Shown: in pieces, positions 36,423 through 45,507 of the stretch | Layout of the letters: the number at the start of each line of letters is the position of its first letter | Numbering within the stretch: position 1 is the stretch's first letter | NCBI GenBank assembly: GCA_946491665.1 | Contig: CAMLYL010000008.1 | Span: forward strand, 1 to 61,332 | DNA from: an uncultured Lachnospiraceae bacterium | Lineage (GTDB): Bacteria > Bacillota > Clostridia > Lachnospirales > Lachnospiraceae | Reading direction: 5' to 3' | DNA: 61,332 nt | Notes under the pieces: generated by a model | What the model was told of the DNA's origin: nothing | What the model saw: the letters and a program-made list of their open reading frames with translations, nothing else | Database searches by the model: none | Translations under genes and position numbers: made by a program

Positions 36423-37328
36423 ATGGATTACAAAAAAATAATAAAAAACCGTTCTATAAGGTTAAAAATATTACAAATATTTAGTTTTATTCCGGATAAA
36501 ACGATGATAAAGCTTCAGTATCGCGTTAAAACTGGTAATAAATTGAATTTAAAAAAACCTCAGCGATTTACTGAAAAATTACAATGGTACAAATTGTATT
36601 ATAAAAATCCTCTAATGATTCAATGTGTAGATAAGTACGAGGTAAGAAAATATGTGAAAAGTAAAGGCTTGGAGGATATTTTGATTCCCTGTTATGGAGT
36701 ATATGATTCTGCTGATAATATAAATTGGAAAAAGTTGCCAGATAAGTTTGTTATGAAGGATACATTGGGCGGTGGAGGTGTTTCAGTTATCCTTGTAAAA
36801 GATAAAGCAAAGGTAGATATAGAGCAATTAAAAGCCAAGGCAGCACAATGGACGGCAATTAATGCGCATAGGAAAGATGCAGGACGTGAATGGCCCTATT
36901 ATAGTGGAAAGAATCATAGAATTTTGTTTGAAAAATATATAGACTCAGATATTAATAATGCTGGATTAATAGATTACAAATTTTTCTGCTTTAATGGGAA
37001 AGTAAAGTTTTTGTATGTAATGGGATTTAGAGAATGTGGAGATAAGGTTAAAGTATCAGTTTTTGACTCTGATTTTAAGCAGCTTAATGTAAAAAGAGTA
37101 GGTGATGAATTATTCAAGAATGTACAAAAACCAGAAAATTACTCTGAGTTAAAAAGAACGGCAGAATGTCTTGCGCAAAGATTCCCGCATGTTCGAGTAG
37201 ATCTATACGATAATGATGGGAAAATTCAATTTGGGGAAATGACATTTTTTAATGCAAGTGGTTATATGAAATATGAACCGGATCAATTTGATTATATATT
37301 TGGGGAAAAATTTGTTATTCCAAAGTGA
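36423..37328 (+). CDS. TupA-like ATP-grasp protein
   Basis: A 301-residue soluble protein of the TupA-like ATP-grasp family found in capsule and teichuronopeptide loci. Recognisable parts are LNLKKPQRFTEKLQWYKLYY, the ATP-grasp stretch DKFVMKDTLGGGGVSVILV, FEKYIDSDINNAGLIDYKFF and RVDLYDNDGKIQFGEMTFFN near the C-terminus (metal Asp/Glu region). Such proteins are thought to ligate amino acids or modify sugars, but the substrate is rarely known. It marks the start of a clearly AT-rich segment unlike the upstream genes. Confidence 0.85.
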   Translation: MDYKKIIKNRSIRLKILQIFSFIPDKTMIKLQYRVKTGNKLNLKKPQRFTEKLQWYKLYYKNPLMIQCVDKYEVRKYVKSKGLEDILIPCYGVYDSADNINWKKLPDKFVMKDTLGGGGVSVILVKDKAKVDIEQLKAKAAQWTAINAHRKDAGREWPYYSGKNHRILFEKYIDSDINNAGLIDYKFFCFNGKVKFLYVMGFRECGDKVKVSVFDSDFKQLNVKRVGDELFKNVQKPENYSELKRTAECLAQRFPHVRVDLYDNDGKIQFGEMTFFNASGYMKYEPDQFDYIFGEKFVIPK

Positions 37329-37331
37329 GGG

Positions 37332-38246
37332 ATGAAAATTGTAATGAATAAAGTAATAGTTTTAATGTCTACTTTTAATGGAGAAAAATATTTAAAAGAG
37401 CAGATTGATAGTATTTTAGCTCAGCAAGGTGTGGAGATTCATATTTTGGTAAGAGATGATGGATCTACAGATTCTACACAGAGTATTTTGAAAACATATT
37501 CTGATGAAGGAAAATTGAAATGGTATTCTGGGAAAAATCTTAGAACTGCTAAAAGTTTTATGGATTTGCTTCGCCAGTCAGGCGAATGCGAATATTATGC
37601 TTTTAGTGATCAAGATGATTTTTGGTTGCCTGAAAAGCTAATTACGGCAATTAATATTTTAAAGAAGCAGGATGAGAATCGTCCTGCATTATATTATGGA
37701 CAAACTACTTTAGTTGATGCGAATTTAAATATAATGAAACAAAAACAGGAATATCATTCTTTTACAATATTCAGAAATGCTGTAGTCAGCAGTAATGCTA
37801 CAGGATGTACATTTTGTTTTAATAAAAAGTTAAGAGATATGATTAATTTGTATATTCCTAGTTATCAAATTATGCATGATGGGTGGCTTCATAAGGTATG
37901 TTTGGCTATAGATGGCTATGTGTATTTTGATAGAAATTCATATATTTATTATCGGCAACATGAAAATAATGTAATTGGAGGTACAACAACACCTTTAAAA
38001 CGTTGGAAACGTCGTTTTAATACGGTTAGAAAAAACCCATGTCCACGCAGTAGAGGTATTAGTGAAATATTAAAGGGGTATAAATTATATATGTCTGAAG
38101 AAAATCGACGAATTTGTGAAGAAATAGCAGAATATAAAAATTCGCCTTTAAAAAAAATGAGACTATTTTTTGATAACTCTATAAGTTCACCAAATAAGAA
38201 AATAAATACAATATACAAATTGGCTGTATTATTAGGATTGTTTTAA
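37332..38246 (+). CDS. Family 2 glycosyltransferase
   Basis: The 304-residue protein begins with a GT-A fold: VIVLMSTFNGEKYLKEQIDS, ILVRDDGSTDSTQ, then FSDQDDFWLPEKL carrying the DXD-type metal motif (DQDD). The pattern resembles rhamnosyl- or galactosyltransferases of O-antigen clusters; with dTDP-rhamnose genes downstream a rhamnosyltransferase is plausible but not shown. Start at ATG 37332 (or ATG 37344, MNKVIVLM). AT-rich cassette member. Confidence 0.88.
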   Translation: MKIVMNKVIVLMSTFNGEKYLKEQIDSILAQQGVEIHILVRDDGSTDSTQSILKTYSDEGKLKWYSGKNLRTAKSFMDLLRQSGECEYYAFSDQDDFWLPEKLITAINILKKQDENRPALYYGQTTLVDANLNIMKQKQEYHSFTIFRNAVVSSNATGCTFCFNKKLRDMINLYIPSYQIMHDGWLHKVCLAIDGYVYFDRNSYIYYRQHENNVIGGTTTPLKRWKRRFNTVRKNPCPRSRGISEILKGYKLYMSEENRRICEEIAEYKNSPLKKMRLFFDNSISSPNKKINTIYKLAVLLGLF

Positions 38247-38254
38247 AGAGAAAG

Positions 38255-39559
38255 ATGAGAAGAAATGGTTTGATATTAGAAATTATATTGATTGCATTTT
38301 GCATGCTGATTTATTCGAACTTTGGAGTGATATTTCCATTATGGCTTATGGCTCTTTTATTAATGATTTTCACTTGGAAAGTATATAATTATGCAACTGC
38401 TAGAATAATAAATTTTTTTGTTTTATTTCTGATAACATTGTGCGGAGATACGAATTATTTAATGTTTTATGCCGTTGTTGATTTTATAATTGTTTGCGTA
38501 ATAGTTATTAGGCATAATTGTAAAATTTCAATAAAGTTCGAAATTGCGAGTTATTGGATTGTTTTGACCATAATTGGGATAATCGGTGGATTACTATTCG
38601 CATGTGATAAAATATCATTTCATGTAGGAGCGGAAATATATCTATTATTATCATTACTTTTGCTTTCCAGTGAATTTTTGTATAAAAGGCAGAAGATAAA
38701 TTTTAAAGCGATACTATGGATTATATGTTCGACTAACTTGGGAATTATAGTATTGTTTTTTTCAAAAAATTCAATTTCTGAGTTGTTAGTAACAGAGAGA
38801 GCTTTGATTTATTTGTTAGGAGATTCTGGGATAAGGAGTAATACTATTGGTGGAATAATTATCACATTTATTGTTATGCTCTTTTATGTAAAAAAAAGTA
38901 ACCTGCATATTGCTAATAAAATTACATGTTATGCTATTGTTGTTCTTGATATTGTTATACTTGCATTTTTACAGTCTCGGGGAAGTTATGTGGCTTTAGC
39001 TGTTGTGATTATTGTATCTATTTTAGAAAAAATTATTATTCAAAAAAAGTTGGGATTAAAAGAACTTAGAAGATCAGTTGGAATTTTGATAGTTGCAATT
39101 ATATTATTTGCTTTGCCTTCCATTCAAAACATATTGAATAACTATATTTTTGTTAGATTTTTCTCGCAGTCTTCTGATATATCAAATGGTAGATTTGTAT
39201 TGTATAACGAGGCGTTTGATATGTGGAAGTTACATCCTATAGTTGGAAATGGTTTTTTACAATTTTTCGAATTTGGTATAGAAAATGCAGATCCACACAA
39301 TTTTATTTTGGGTTATTTAGCTAGTTGCGGTATTTTAGGGACAGTAGCATTGTTTGCTTTTTTAATAAAAGTATTAGTTCCTAAATACAGCTTAAACTGG
39401 TTATGCAAACCGTTTCGATATGCAGTTTTGGCTCAAGTGATTCATGGATTATTCGAACCAGTTTTAACAACCAATTTACCCTTATCTCTATTTTTAGTGA
39501 CTTGTATATTGTCAATAGCTAGTAAAAGGACTGAATACAGTAAGATATGGAAAAATTAA
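38255..39559 (+). CDS. O-antigen/capsule polymerase (Wzy-like)
   Basis: A 434-residue integral membrane protein with about eleven hydrophobic helices and a large loop near residues 330-375 containing RFVLYNEAFDMWKLHPIVGN and ADPHNFILGYLASCGILG, the Wzy/O-antigen ligase signature. It would join exported repeat units outside the membrane. Wzy sequences are poorly conserved, so the call rests on topology, the loop motif and neighbours. Its last 13 bases overlap the next gene, the flippase. Confidence 0.85.
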   Translation: MRRNGLILEIILIAFCMLIYSNFGVIFPLWLMALLLMIFTWKVYNYATARIINFFVLFLITLCGDTNYLMFYAVVDFIIVCVIVIRHNCKISIKFEIASYWIVLTIIGIIGGLLFACDKISFHVGAEIYLLLSLLLLSSEFLYKRQKINFKAILWIICSTNLGIIVLFFSKNSISELLVTERALIYLLGDSGIRSNTIGGIIITFIVMLFYVKKSNLHIANKITCYAIVVLDIVILAFLQSRGSYVALAVVIIVSILEKIIIQKKLGLKELRRSVGILIVAIILFALPSIQNILNNYIFVRFFSQSSDISNGRFVLYNEAFDMWKLHPIVGNGFLQFFEFGIENADPHNFILGYLASCGILGTVALFAFLIKVLVPKYSLNWLCKPFRYAVLAQVIHGLFEPVLTTNLPLSLFLVTCILSIASKRTEYSKIWKN

Positions 39560-40950
39560 AGAAGGGAATTGTCAGTGTATTTATAGCAAATTTTATTAAT
39601 ATGATAATAAGTATACTGACTAATTTTGTTTTACCTAAGTTTTTGTCAATTGATACATATTCTTATATTAAAACATATCAGTTATATATTGGAATGATTG
39701 GGATTCTTCATTTAGGATATGTGGATGGTATGTTTTTAAAATATGGTGGCAAAGAACTAATTGATATTAATATGAAGGATTTGAATAAGAATTTATCTAC
39801 TTTTCGAATTTTTCAGATTCTTATAACTATTATTGTAATTGCTTTTGCGGTACTATTCACACATGAATATGTTTATCTTGCTATTTCGCTGGTAATTGTT
39901 CCTCTTAATATGGCATCTTATTTTAAGTCTTTATACCAATCAATTGGTGAATTTAAACGTTATAGCCGATTGATGAATACGACTACTGTTGTTACTTTTA
40001 TTGCAAATTTTGCATTATTATTTGGTATAAAAACGGATAAATATGAATGGTATTTGACTTCATATGTCGTAATAAATTTCGTTATATGGATTATTTTAGA
40101 AGTATATTTCGAAAAAAGCTGTAGATACAAATTTAAAATACTAATTTTTTCGTTTAAAGAATTTTTAAATAATATCAAAGATGGAATATTACTTATGCTT
40201 GGTAATTTTGGAAACAGTCTTTTATCAAGCATAGACAGATGGTTTGTAAAAGGATTACTCGATAGCAATGCATTTGCACAGTATTCTTTTGCATGCTCGA
40301 TGGAAACAATGGTGAATGTGGCAGTGACCCCAATTACGGTTACGTTATATAACTATTTTTGTAAAAACCCCAGTAAGCACAATATAATTGTAATTAGAAA
40401 TTCTTTGATAATATTAGCAGCTTTTTTGATTGCTTGTGCATTTCCAGCAAAATTTATTCTTGAAGTCTATTTGACACAATACCTTTCTTCTTCTAAGATT
40501 CTATTCTGTTTGTTCGGGGCACAATTGTTTTATATAGTGATAAAAAGTGTGTATGTAAATTTGTATAAAGCAATGCATCAGCAAAAGAAATATTTTGTTA
40601 AATTAGTTTCTGTTATTATAATTGGGATCATATTAAATATTATTTGCTTTTATATAGTACATACAAAGGAAGCTTTTGCGATAGGTACATTATTGTCAGC
40701 TGCAATTTGGTTTATTTTTTCTGTTTATGACTTTAAAGAATATTCACTTGGCTTCAAACCTGTCATATATATTATAATGTGTTTAACAATTTTTTTGATA
40801 TGTGGTTATACATTAAATGCTATACTTGGTTTTTTAGTTTATATGATCTTATCATTTTTATTTACGATGCTTTTCCTACGAAAGGAATTTAAGTATTTAG
40901 TTCATTACGGAAAAAATCTATTTCATATTCATAGGAAAACTAAGTTATAG
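39547..40950 (+). CDS. Polysaccharide flippase (Wzx-like)
   Basis: A 467-residue MATE/MOP-type transporter with about twelve to fourteen membrane helices. The N-terminus IVSVFIANFINMIISILTNF with VLPKFLS, and LLMLGNFGNSLLSSIDRWFV in the middle, are typical of Wzx, which moves undecaprenyl-linked repeat units across the membrane. It overlaps the Wzy gene and is the last gene of the AT-rich cassette. Confidence 0.9.
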   Translation: MEKLKKGIVSVFIANFINMIISILTNFVLPKFLSIDTYSYIKTYQLYIGMIGILHLGYVDGMFLKYGGKELIDINMKDLNKNLSTFRIFQILITIIVIAFAVLFTHEYVYLAISLVIVPLNMASYFKSLYQSIGEFKRYSRLMNTTTVVTFIANFALLFGIKTDKYEWYLTSYVVINFVIWIILEVYFEKSCRYKFKILIFSFKEFLNNIKDGILLMLGNFGNSLLSSIDRWFVKGLLDSNAFAQYSFACSMETMVNVAVTPITVTLYNYFCKNPSKHNIIVIRNSLIILAAFLIACAFPAKFILEVYLTQYLSSSKILFCLFGAQLFYIVIKSVYVNLYKAMHQQKKYFVKLVSVIIIGIILNIICFYIVHTKEAFAIGTLLSAAIWFIFSVYDFKEYSLGFKPVIYIIMCLTIFLICGYTLNAILGFLVYMILSFLFTMLFLRKEFKYLVHYGKNLFHIHRKTKL

Positions 40951-41193
40951 ATATTTATCAGTATTTTACAATTTTAGATTTATGTGGATAAGAAGCATTG
41001 ATACAAGCAATTTTTCTGCCATAACATTTTGTTTGGGTTAGACTTTTCAAGTTTAATAATAGTATAGGAATTGTAAACAGCATAATAATTTTATAACCAG
41101 TATAGTTAATATCTGATTTAGTCGTCGTATTTATTAAAACAATAAGTAACAATACGGGAAGAGAAGTCTTAGAAAGGAGTGCTTAGAATAACA

Positions 41194-42090
41194 ATGAAAG
41201 GCATCATCCTTGCCGGAGGTTCCGGCACCAGATTATATCCATTAACAAAAGTAACAAGTAAACAACTTTTGCCAATTTACGACAAACCAATGATTTACTA
41301 TCCTATGAGTGTTTTAATGAGTGCCGGCATTCGGGATATATTAATTATATCTACTCCTGTTGATACTCCCAGATTTCAAGAGCTCCTGAAAGACGGAAGT
41401 CAATTCGGAATACATTTATCGTATGCAGTTCAGCCGTCGCCGGATGGCTTGGCACAGGCATTTATTATAGCTGCAGATTTTATCGGTGATGATTCCGTAG
41501 CTATGGTATTGGGAGATAATATCTTTGCCGGGCACGGCCTGCGTAAAAGGCTGCGGGGCGCACTGGAGAATGCGGAGAATCACAGAGGTGCTACAGTCTT
41601 TGGCTATTATGTAGATGATCCGGAGCGGTTTGGAATTGTAGAATTTGATAAAAAAGGAAAAGCGGTAAGTATAGAAGAAAAACCAGAGAAGCCCAAGTCA
41701 AACTATTGTGTGACAGGGCTTTATTTTTATGACAATCGCGTTGTGGAGTACGCAAAGTCTCTGAAACCATCGGCTCGTGGAGAATTGGAAATTACTGATT
41801 TGAACCGGATATATCTGGAAAATGGAGAGTTGAATGTGGAATTGCTGGGGCAAGGATTTACCTGGCTGGACACAGGGACACATGAGAGTCTGGTGGATGC
41901 GACTAATTTCGTAAAAACTGTGGAGACACATCAGCACAGAAAAATTGCCTGCCTGGAAGAAATTGCTTATTTAAATGGGTGGATCAGCAAGGAGGATGTG
42001 CTGAAAGTTTATGAAATTTTAAAGAAGAACCAGTATGGTCAGTATTTGAAAGATGTACTGGAGGGCAAATATATAGATGTACTGCATTAA
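41194..42090 (+). CDS. rfbA: Glucose-1-phosphate thymidylyltransferase
   Basis: RfbA makes dTDP-glucose, the first step to dTDP-L-rhamnose. The 298-residue protein has [20 protein letters not shown], the sugar-phosphate Lys in [27 protein letters not shown] and [16 protein letters not shown] 41194 begins the conserved N-terminus; a GTG five codons earlier lies on the ribosome binding site AAAGGAGTG. Base composition returns towards the genome norm here, after about 240 AT-rich noncoding bases (40951-41193) that hold nothing recognisable. Confidence 0.96.
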   Translation: MKGIILAGGSGTRLYPLTKVTSKQLLPIYDKPMIYYPMSVLMSAGIRDILIISTPVDTPRFQELLKDGSQFGIHLSYAVQPSPDGLAQAFIIAADFIGDDSVAMVLGDNIFAGHGLRKRLRGALENAENHRGATVFGYYVDDPERFGIVEFDKKGKAVSIEEKPEKPKSNYCVTGLYFYDNRVVEYAKSLKPSARGELEITDLNRIYLENGELNVELLGQGFTWLDTGTHESLVDATNFVKTVETHQHRKIACLEEIAYLNGWISKEDVLKVYEILKKNQYGQYLKDVLEGKYIDVLH

Positions 42091-42111
42091 GCATAAATGT
42101 AAGAAAGAGGT

Positions 42112-43137
42112 ATGGGAATGAACATAATTGTTACCGGCGGAGCCGGATTTATCGGAAGTAATTTTATTTTTTATATGTTGAAAAAGCATCCAGAGGACAG
42201 GATCATTTGTCTGGACAAACTAACTTATGCGGGGAATTTATCAACATTGGAATCAGTTGCCGAAAATCCCAATTTCCGTTTTGTTAAAGCAGATATTTGT
42301 GACAGAGATGCAGTATATCAGTCGTTTGAGGAAGAGCATCCGGACATTGTAGTTAATTTTGCGGCGGAAAGCCATGTAGACCGAAGTATTGAGGATCCGG
42401 GGATTTTCCTACAGACGAATATCATGGGAACTGCAGTCTTAATGGATGCCTGCCGGAAGTATGGGATTCAGAGATACCATCAGGTGAGTACAGATGAAGT
42501 ATATGGGGATCTTCCATTGGACAGACCGGATTTGTTTTTTACAGAGGAAACCCCGCTGCATACCAGCAGTCCATACAGCAGTTCAAAAGCGTCGGCGGAT
42601 CTGCTGGTGCTGGCTTATCACAGAACTTATGGCCTTCCTGTAACAATTTCCAGATGTTCCAATAACTATGGTCCCTATCATTTTCCGGAAAAGCTGATTC
42701 CGCTGATGATTATTAATGCTCTACAGGATCAGCCGCTTCCTGTTTATGGTGATGGCTTAAATGTCAGAGATTGGCTGTATGTAGAAGATCATTGTCGGGC
42801 GATTGACTTAATTATTCATAATGGAAGAGTGGGTGAAATTTATAATGTTGGTGGCCATAATGAAATGAAAAATATTGATATTGTGAAATTGATTTGTCGT
42901 GAATTGGGCAAACCGGAAAATCTGATTACTTATGTTGAAGACAGAAAGGGACATGACAGGCGTTATGCAATAGATCCTGCAAAGATTTACAGAGAACTGG
43001 GGTGGCTTCCGGAAACAGATTTTAAAGATGGAATCAGGAAGACAATCCAGTGGTATCTGAATAACCGAAGCTGGTGGGAAACTATTATATCAGGGGAATA
43101 TCAGAATTATTATGAAAAGATGTATGGAAACAGGTAG
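42112..43137 (+). CDS. rfbB: dTDP-glucose 4,6-dehydratase
   Basis: RfbB turns dTDP-glucose into dTDP-4-keto-6-deoxyglucose. The 341-residue SDR protein has the NAD motif VTGGAGFIGSNF, NFAAESHVDRSIEDPG, the catalytic STDEVYGDL (Asp-Glu) and YSSSKASADLLV (Tyr, Lys), and CSNNYGPYHFPEKLIPLMI. ATG 42112 or ATG 42118. Second gene of rfbA-B-D-C. Confidence 0.96.
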   Translation: MGMNIIVTGGAGFIGSNFIFYMLKKHPEDRIICLDKLTYAGNLSTLESVAENPNFRFVKADICDRDAVYQSFEEEHPDIVVNFAAESHVDRSIEDPGIFLQTNIMGTAVLMDACRKYGIQRYHQVSTDEVYGDLPLDRPDLFFTEETPLHTSSPYSSSKASADLLVLAYHRTYGLPVTISRCSNNYGPYHFPEKLIPLMIINALQDQPLPVYGDGLNVRDWLYVEDHCRAIDLIIHNGRVGEIYNVGGHNEMKNIDIVKLICRELGKPENLITYVEDRKGHDRRYAIDPAKIYRELGWLPETDFKDGIRKTIQWYLNNRSWWETIISGEYQNYYEKMYGNR

Positions 43138-43149
43138 GAGGAAGTCGGA

Positions 43150-44064
43150 GTGAAATTTTTAGTGACAGGTGTATGTGAGCAGCTTGGGCATGATGTAATG
43201 AATGAATTGGCCAGGCGGGGCTATGAGGGGATTGGAGCAGATTTGACTCCGGAATATACCGGTATTATGGATGGATCTGCAGTAACATCCATGCCTTATA
43301 TTCGTCTGGACATTACGAATGCCGATGCTGTAGAAAGAGTAATTACAGAAATCCATCCGGATGCTGTGATTCACTGTGCAGCATGGACTGCAGTGGATTT
43401 GGCGGAAGATCCAGACAAAATCCCGCAGGTCAGAGCAGTAAATGCAGATGGCACGCGGAATATAGCATTGTCCTGTAAAAGGATTGACTGCAAAATGACG
43501 TACCTTAGTACAGATTATGTATTTAACGGACAGGGAATAGAACCTTGGAAACCTGATTGCAAAGAGTATAAACCATTGAATGTTTATGGGAAAACAAAAT
43601 TAGAAGGAGAACTGGCCGTCAGCAGTATATTGGAGAAATATTTTATTGTACGCATTGCCTGGGTATTCGGTCTGAGTGGCAGCAATTTTGTCAGGACAAT
43701 GATCAATATTGGAAAGACACATACAGAAGTAAGAGTGGTGGATGACCAGATTGGAACCCCTACCTATACACCGGATCTGGCAAGACTGCTGGTTGATATG
43801 AATGAAACGGAGAAATATGGCTATTATCATGCCACAAATGAGGGAGGCTATATCAGCTGGTATGATTTCTGCTGTGAAATATACAGGCAGTATGGGCTGA
43901 ATACAAAGGTAATCCCGGTAACGACAGCTGAATATGGGATGAATAAAGCAGAACGTCCCTTTAATAGCAGGCTGGATAAAAGCAAGCTTGTTGTAGCAGG
44001 ATTCAAGCCGCTTCCTATGTGGCAGGATGCACTCGGCCGTTATCTGGAAAAAGTAATTTTATAA
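43150..44064 (+). CDS. rfbD: dTDP-4-dehydrorhamnose reductase, GTG start
   Basis: RfbD performs the last reduction to dTDP-L-rhamnose. The 304-residue protein has the N-terminal VTGVCEQLGHDVMNEL, where the usual GXXGQLG is CEQLG, then HCAAWTAVDLAEDPD, STDYVFNGQG and the catalytic YGKTKLEGE. GTG 43150 is the start, set by AGGAGG 8-13 bases upstream, and the sequence MKFLVTGVCEQLGH is the usual family start in this group. Confidence 0.95.
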   Translation: MKFLVTGVCEQLGHDVMNELARRGYEGIGADLTPEYTGIMDGSAVTSMPYIRLDITNADAVERVITEIHPDAVIHCAAWTAVDLAEDPDKIPQVRAVNADGTRNIALSCKRIDCKMTYLSTDYVFNGQGIEPWKPDCKEYKPLNVYGKTKLEGELAVSSILEKYFIVRIAWVFGLSGSNFVRTMINIGKTHTEVRVVDDQIGTPTYTPDLARLLVDMNETEKYGYYHATNEGGYISWYDFCCEIYRQYGLNTKVIPVTTAEYGMNKAERPFNSRLDKSKLVVAGFKPLPMWQDALGRYLEKVIL

Positions 44065-44100
44065 GATTTGGAAAATTTATTGCGTGAGGGAACATAGGAT

Positions 44101-44688
44101 ATGGGACAAATAAAAGTAATGGAAGCGCCGATCAAGGGACTTTATGTTATAGAGCCTGCAGTTCATGGAGATAATCGCGGCTATTTTATGGAAACCTATA
44201 ATCAGAATGATATGCATGAAGCCGGACTAGACATGGTGTTTGTGCAGGATAATCAGTCTATGAGTACGAAAGGAGTACTTCGTGGATTACATTTCCAGAA
44301 ACAGTACCCTCAGGAAAAACTGGTAAGAGTGATCAAAGGGAAAGTCTTTGATGTGGCGGTGGATCTGAGAAAGGACAGTAGTACCTATGGACATTGGTAT
44401 GGCGTGGAACTGACAGAAGAAAATAAGAAGCAGTTCTATATATCAGAAGGATTTGCGCATGGTTTTCTGGTACTTTCTGATGTGGCAGAATTCTGCTATA
44501 AAGTCACAGACTTTTACCATCCGGGAGATGAAGGCGGCCTGGCATGGAATGATCCGGAGATTGGAATTAAGTGGCCGGGAGTAATTGGCGAATACAAGGG
44601 AAACTGTTCTGCGGCGGGGTATACTCTGGAAGATGGGACACCATTGAATTTGTCAGAAAAAGATCAGCGGTGGCCTGGATTAAAGTAA
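44101..44688 (+). CDS. rfbC: dTDP-4-dehydrorhamnose 3,5-epimerase
   Basis: RfbC inverts C3 and C5 of dTDP-4-keto-6-deoxyglucose. The 195-residue cupin has DNRGYFMETYNQNDM, QDNQSMSTKGVLRGLHFQ with the catalytic His, ISEGFAHGFLVLSDVAEF, and YKVTDFYHPGDEGGLAWND. It completes the rhamnose set in the order A, B, D, C. Confidence 0.96.
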   Translation: MGQIKVMEAPIKGLYVIEPAVHGDNRGYFMETYNQNDMHEAGLDMVFVQDNQSMSTKGVLRGLHFQKQYPQEKLVRVIKGKVFDVAVDLRKDSSTYGHWYGVELTEENKKQFYISEGFAHGFLVLSDVAEFCYKVTDFYHPGDEGGLAWNDPEIGIKWPGVIGEYKGNCSAAGYTLEDGTPLNLSEKDQRWPGLK

Positions 44689-44712
44689 TTTGCGAAATGC
44701 ACATAAAATTAT

Positions 44713-44892
44713 ATGATGGCTGATGATAATAAGTTTTTAGACGATTTTATGACATATTTTTCTTCTTTAATTCTTGCTGTTGAACAGGATAATAATTTAG
44801 ATATTAATCAGTTGAAAAAGGTCTTATGTAAAAAACGAGAGGAAACGCTGGCAGCTTTTGGGTTATTTATGAGGCAACAGGTTCTGCAGTAA
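44713..44892 (+). CDS. Possible 59-residue acidic small protein
   Basis: An ATG at 44713 (or 44716) opens 59 codons to TAA. The peptide begins MMADDNNKFLDDFMTYFSSL and ends FGLFMRQQVLQ; it is predicted helical and amphipathic, without a clear ribosome binding site. It lies between rfbC and the Rpn-type remnant and could be part of the same decayed element or a true small gene. I recognise no family. Confidence 0.35.
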   Translation: MMADDNKFLDDFMTYFSSLILAVEQDNNLDINQLKKVLCKKREETLAAFGLFMRQQVLQ

Positions 44893-45078
44893 GCTGTTGA
44901 GTATGCAGGCCATCAGATGCAAGAGTCGTGGGCGGCCTCGTTCCGTACCAGAGAGAACTTAACAAAAGGAATTACTTTGTATAAAAAGGCTTGCATATGA
45001 TGGAAGGCAGAAAGCGTTTGGAAAGAGAAAAGAAAGTGACAGAGAAATTTTTATGAAGTCTGCCGTAATACAGAGAGG

Positions 45079-45366
45079 GTGATGGAAATGTTTTCGGAGG
45101 AATTGAAGATTCTGGACCGCAATACTGTTCAATATATGATTGATGAAATGGAGGCGGAGATTAAAGAAAAGAGCAACCAACTACGGGAGAAGGACAGACA
45201 GCTGGCTGAGCAAAATCTTATGCTGGAGAATGTCTGCCGCAGTTTAGTCTCAAAATGCAGGGAAAAAGGAGAGAACCAGCAAGCAGCGGAAAAGATTTTG
45301 TGTGAACGTGTTGGGATGGATCAGAAAACTGCTGTAGAAATGGTGAAGCGTTTCTGGAAAGAATAG
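45079..45366 (+). pseudogene. C-terminal remnant of an Rpn-type (PD-(D/E)XK) transposase/nuclease
   Basis: A 95-codon frame whose protein (EELKILDRNTVQYMIDEMEA, a Lys/Glu-rich coiled coil, then AAEKILCERVGMDQKTA) resembles only the C-terminal tail of Rpn-family recombination-promoting nucleases common in Lachnospiraceae. The N-terminal PD-(D/E)XK nuclease domain is missing, and the upstream 44893-45078 has no continuous frame. I therefore call it a fragment left from a mobile gene. The match is from memory of the tail pattern. A strong terminator-like inverted repeat follows. Confidence 0.5.
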
Positions 45367-45407
45367 AAATGGGCATCTGATTTAGAAAAATTGATGAGGA
45401 AGAAGAG

Positions 45408-45466
45408 AGAACTTTTATGGATGATCGGTACAATGATACTGCCGGTGCCATAAGAGTTCTTTTTTC
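45408..45466 (+). terminator. Terminator or inverted repeat after the Rpn-type remnant
   Basis: AGAACTTTTATGG (45408-45420) pairs with CCATAAGAGTTCT (45448-45460) with a single G/T wobble, a 27-base loop, and a T run after it. It would stop transcription from the rhamnose operon before the epimerase gene, unless LoaP overrides it. Confidence 0.75.
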
Positions 45467-45507
45467 ATACAAATAAATAGTGAAATATGAATTGAGGAAG
45501 TGATTAT

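Noticed and set aside
40958..41152. A 64-codon minus-strand frame between the flippase and rfbA
   Set aside because: The region is AT-rich noncoding sequence, the frame has no ribosome binding site, and it lies opposite to all neighbours.
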